7,026 nt of DNA, taken from positions 1 through 7,026 of the forward strand of contig DUJC01000071.1 in NCBI GenBank assembly GCA_013330015.1. Reading direction: 5' to 3'. Positions 5,906 to 7,026 of this stretch are shown one piece after another (the first letter of the stretch is position 1; the number at the start of each line of letters is the position of its first letter). Below the pieces are notes generated by a model. The model was not told where the DNA came from. It ran no database searches and was given only the letters and a program-made list of their open reading frames with translations. This DNA comes from Candidatus Poseidoniaceae archaeon (lineage in GTDB: Archaea; Thermoplasmatota; Poseidoniia; Poseidoniales; Poseidoniaceae). Position numbers and translations under genes: made by a program.

Positions 5906-6922
5906 CTAACTCCAGTTGACAATCGTGTCATCCGTTCGCATGTATTGATCGATTCCACTCGCTTCAAATGGAGTCTTTCGACCTGTCTTCAATTCGATGT
6001 AACCAAGGAGACCTATCATCGTACCATTGTCGATGCAATACATTCTCGGCGGCGCATGCGAGGTTGATTCACGTTCGTGGGCCATGAGAGTAGACATCTC
6101 TCTCAATCTGTTGTTGCATGCCACACCTCCGCCAAGTAAAACTTCTTTTTTACCACTGTGAGCGAGTGCTCGTTCTGCAACTTCAATGCATGCTGCAAAG
6201 GCGTGTTCTTGGAGAGACCAACAAACTGCGCCAAGTGGATGTCCTTTCTCAATGAGCCGCTGAGCAGCGGTCAGGATTCCAGAAAATGCAAGATCCATGC
6301 CGCGAACAGGATACGGCAATTCGAGTCCATCGAGTGACGCATCAGGATGTTCATCGATGTATTCTTTCGCCAACTTCTCAATAACCGGTCCACCTGGGAA
6401 AGGAATTCCTTGTTGACGAGCAAACTTGTCCAACATATTTCCTATGCCAATATCAAGTGTTTCTCCCAGAACGCGGTATTTACCTTGCAATTTTGCGATG
6501 ACTTGTGTGTTACCACCACTGACATACAAAAGGACGGGGTCATCGCAATCGCATTGTTGTCGTCCAATTTCGATGTGTGCTACACAATGATTGACGCCGA
6601 TGAGTGGAATTTCCAACTTGCTTGAAAGTGTACGAGCAACGGATGCACCAATGCGTAGACACGGTCCCAATCCGGGGCCTTGCGAATAGGCGATGGCTCC
6701 AATATCATCTGATGTCAAATTTTGTGATTCTAAAACTCGAGTAAACAAGTCTGCAGCATAATCTCGATGATGATCTGCCGCCTCTCGAGGATGGATACCA
6801 CCCTCAAGGGGCTTGATGGTGTCTCCAACAGAGGGGTAGGGAATGCCGTTCGGGTCTACGAGCCCGAATGAGAATGTATGTGCGGTGGATTCGATTCCTA
6901 TGGTCCATTTGCATTCGTCCAT
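5906..6922 (-). CDS. kae1: Kae1, tRNA N6-threonylcarbamoyladenosine transferase subunit (KEOPS)
   Basis: Kae1 transfers the threonylcarbamoyl group to A37 of tRNAs that read ANN codons, within the KEOPS complex with Bud32, Cgi121 and Pcc1, none of which is encoded here. At 338 residues it has the usual archaeal length. Visible motifs are GIESTAHTFSFGLVD (9-23), the metal-binding HxxxH at His112 and His116, YVSGGNTQ (133-140) with the ligand Tyr133, GGPVIEKLA (177-185), GGGVACNNRLRE (264-275) and YCIDNGTMIG (295-304) with the ligand Asp298. There is no fused Bud32 kinase, unlike some archaea. I chose the ATG at 6922, which has GGGTGG three bases upstream. The frame stays open to the right edge with a TTG at 6970, but those residues are Trp- and Cys-rich and do not resemble the family. 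Confidence 0.96.
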   Translation of the reverse strand: MDECKWTIGIESTAHTFSFGLVDPNGIPYPSVGDTIKPLEGGIHPREAADHHRDYAADLFTRVLESQNLTSDDIGAIAYSQGPGLGPCLRIGASVARTLSSKLEIPLIGVNHCVAHIEIGRQQCDCDDPVLLYVSGGNTQVIAKLQGKYRVLGETLDIGIGNMLDKFARQQGIPFPGGPVIEKLAKEYIDEHPDASLDGLELPYPVRGMDLAFSGILTAAQRLIEKGHPLGAVCWSLQEHAFAACIEVAERALAHSGKKEVLLGGGVACNNRLREMSTLMAHERESTSHAPPRMYCIDNGTMIGLLGYIELKTGRKTPFEASGIDQYMRTDDTIVNWS

Positions 6923-6925
6923 GGA

Positions 6926-6931
6926 CCACCC
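6926..6931 (-). promoter_or_regulatory. Ribosome binding site of kae1
   Basis: GGGTGG ends three bases before the ATG at 6922, rather close but the best match in the region. It is the main sequence evidence for choosing this start over the upstream TTG at 6970. Confidence 0.5.
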
Positions 6932-6965
6932 TACATGCGATTGTTCTTCAACTCTCACCTGTTCC

Positions 6966-7014
6966 CCCAACCATGCGAACCATCTTTCACAACATTGGTT
7001 CGTTGCAAACCATG
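6966..7014 (-). repeat. Inverted and short direct repeats upstream of kae1
   Basis: On the plus strand CGAACCA (6976-6982) and TGGTTCG (6996-7002) form a perfect 7-bp inverted repeat with a 13-base spacer. The 9-mer family CCAACCAT, GCGAACCAT and GCAAACCAT occurs at 6966-6973, 6974-6982 and 7005-7013. The element occupies the leader just upstream of kae1, where an operator or an RNA hairpin could lie. The region does not fold as a tRNA. Whether it is functional or chance cannot be told from one sequence. Confidence 0.35.
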
Positions 7015-7026
7015 GATGATAAGTCA

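Noticed and set aside
6974..7002. tRNA-like GGTTCG near the right edge
   Set aside because: The bases resemble a T-arm start, but no D-arm, anticodon arm or acceptor stem can be drawn around it on either strand.
6923..7026. An N-terminal extension of Kae1 through the open frame to the right edge
   Set aside because: The frame is open, but the residues are rich in Trp and Cys and do not match the family, whose members begin close to the GIE(S/G)TAHTF motif. A ribosome binding site supports the ATG at 6922.

Overview
The window most likely comes from an archaeon, and my best guess is a marine planktonic euryarchaeon of the Marine Group II (Poseidoniales) or Thermoplasmata-related kind. The reasons are a stand-alone Kae1 of archaeal type, a methylmalonyl-CoA mutase split so that its catalytic chain lacks the B12 domain, GG(A)GGTGA-type ribosome binding sites, a TATA-like element, and very tight gene packing at moderate GC. 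The lineage is an inference from gene content, not from a marker search.

All supported genes lie on the minus strand, so transcription runs from the right edge to the left. In that order they are: (1) kae1, the catalytic subunit for the universal tRNA t6A modification; (2) a roughly 300-residue unrecognised protein with a long charged low-complexity region and a folded-looking C-terminus, which has no in-frame ATG at all; (3) a SlyD-like FKBP peptidyl-prolyl isomerase with a His-rich tail; (4) the methylmalonyl-CoA mutase catalytic subunit; (5) methylmalonyl-CoA epimerase, with an unusual Gln-Gln where the family has His-His; (6) a small helical protein of unknown function; (7) and (8) the ATPase and permease of a NatA/NatB-like ABC-2 exporter. 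The left edge holds a possible start of another small gene. No intergenic stretch exceeds about 100 bases.

The genes fall into three functional blocks: tRNA modification and protein folding (kae1, unknown protein, FKBP), propionyl-CoA/methylmalonyl-CoA metabolism (mutase, epimerase), and membrane export (ATPase, permease). Gaps range from an 8-base overlap to 39 bases, and several ribosome binding sites sit inside the end of the preceding gene, so co-transcription and translational coupling are likely within blocks. A T5 tract and a TATA-like box between kae1 and the unknown gene suggest a possible internal transcription boundary.

I see no mobile element, CRISPR array, RNA gene or defence system. 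The points most worth a second look are the missing start codon of the unknown gene, which sits next to an ideally placed TATA box and an out-of-frame ATG, and the His-His to Gln-Gln change at the epimerase metal site.
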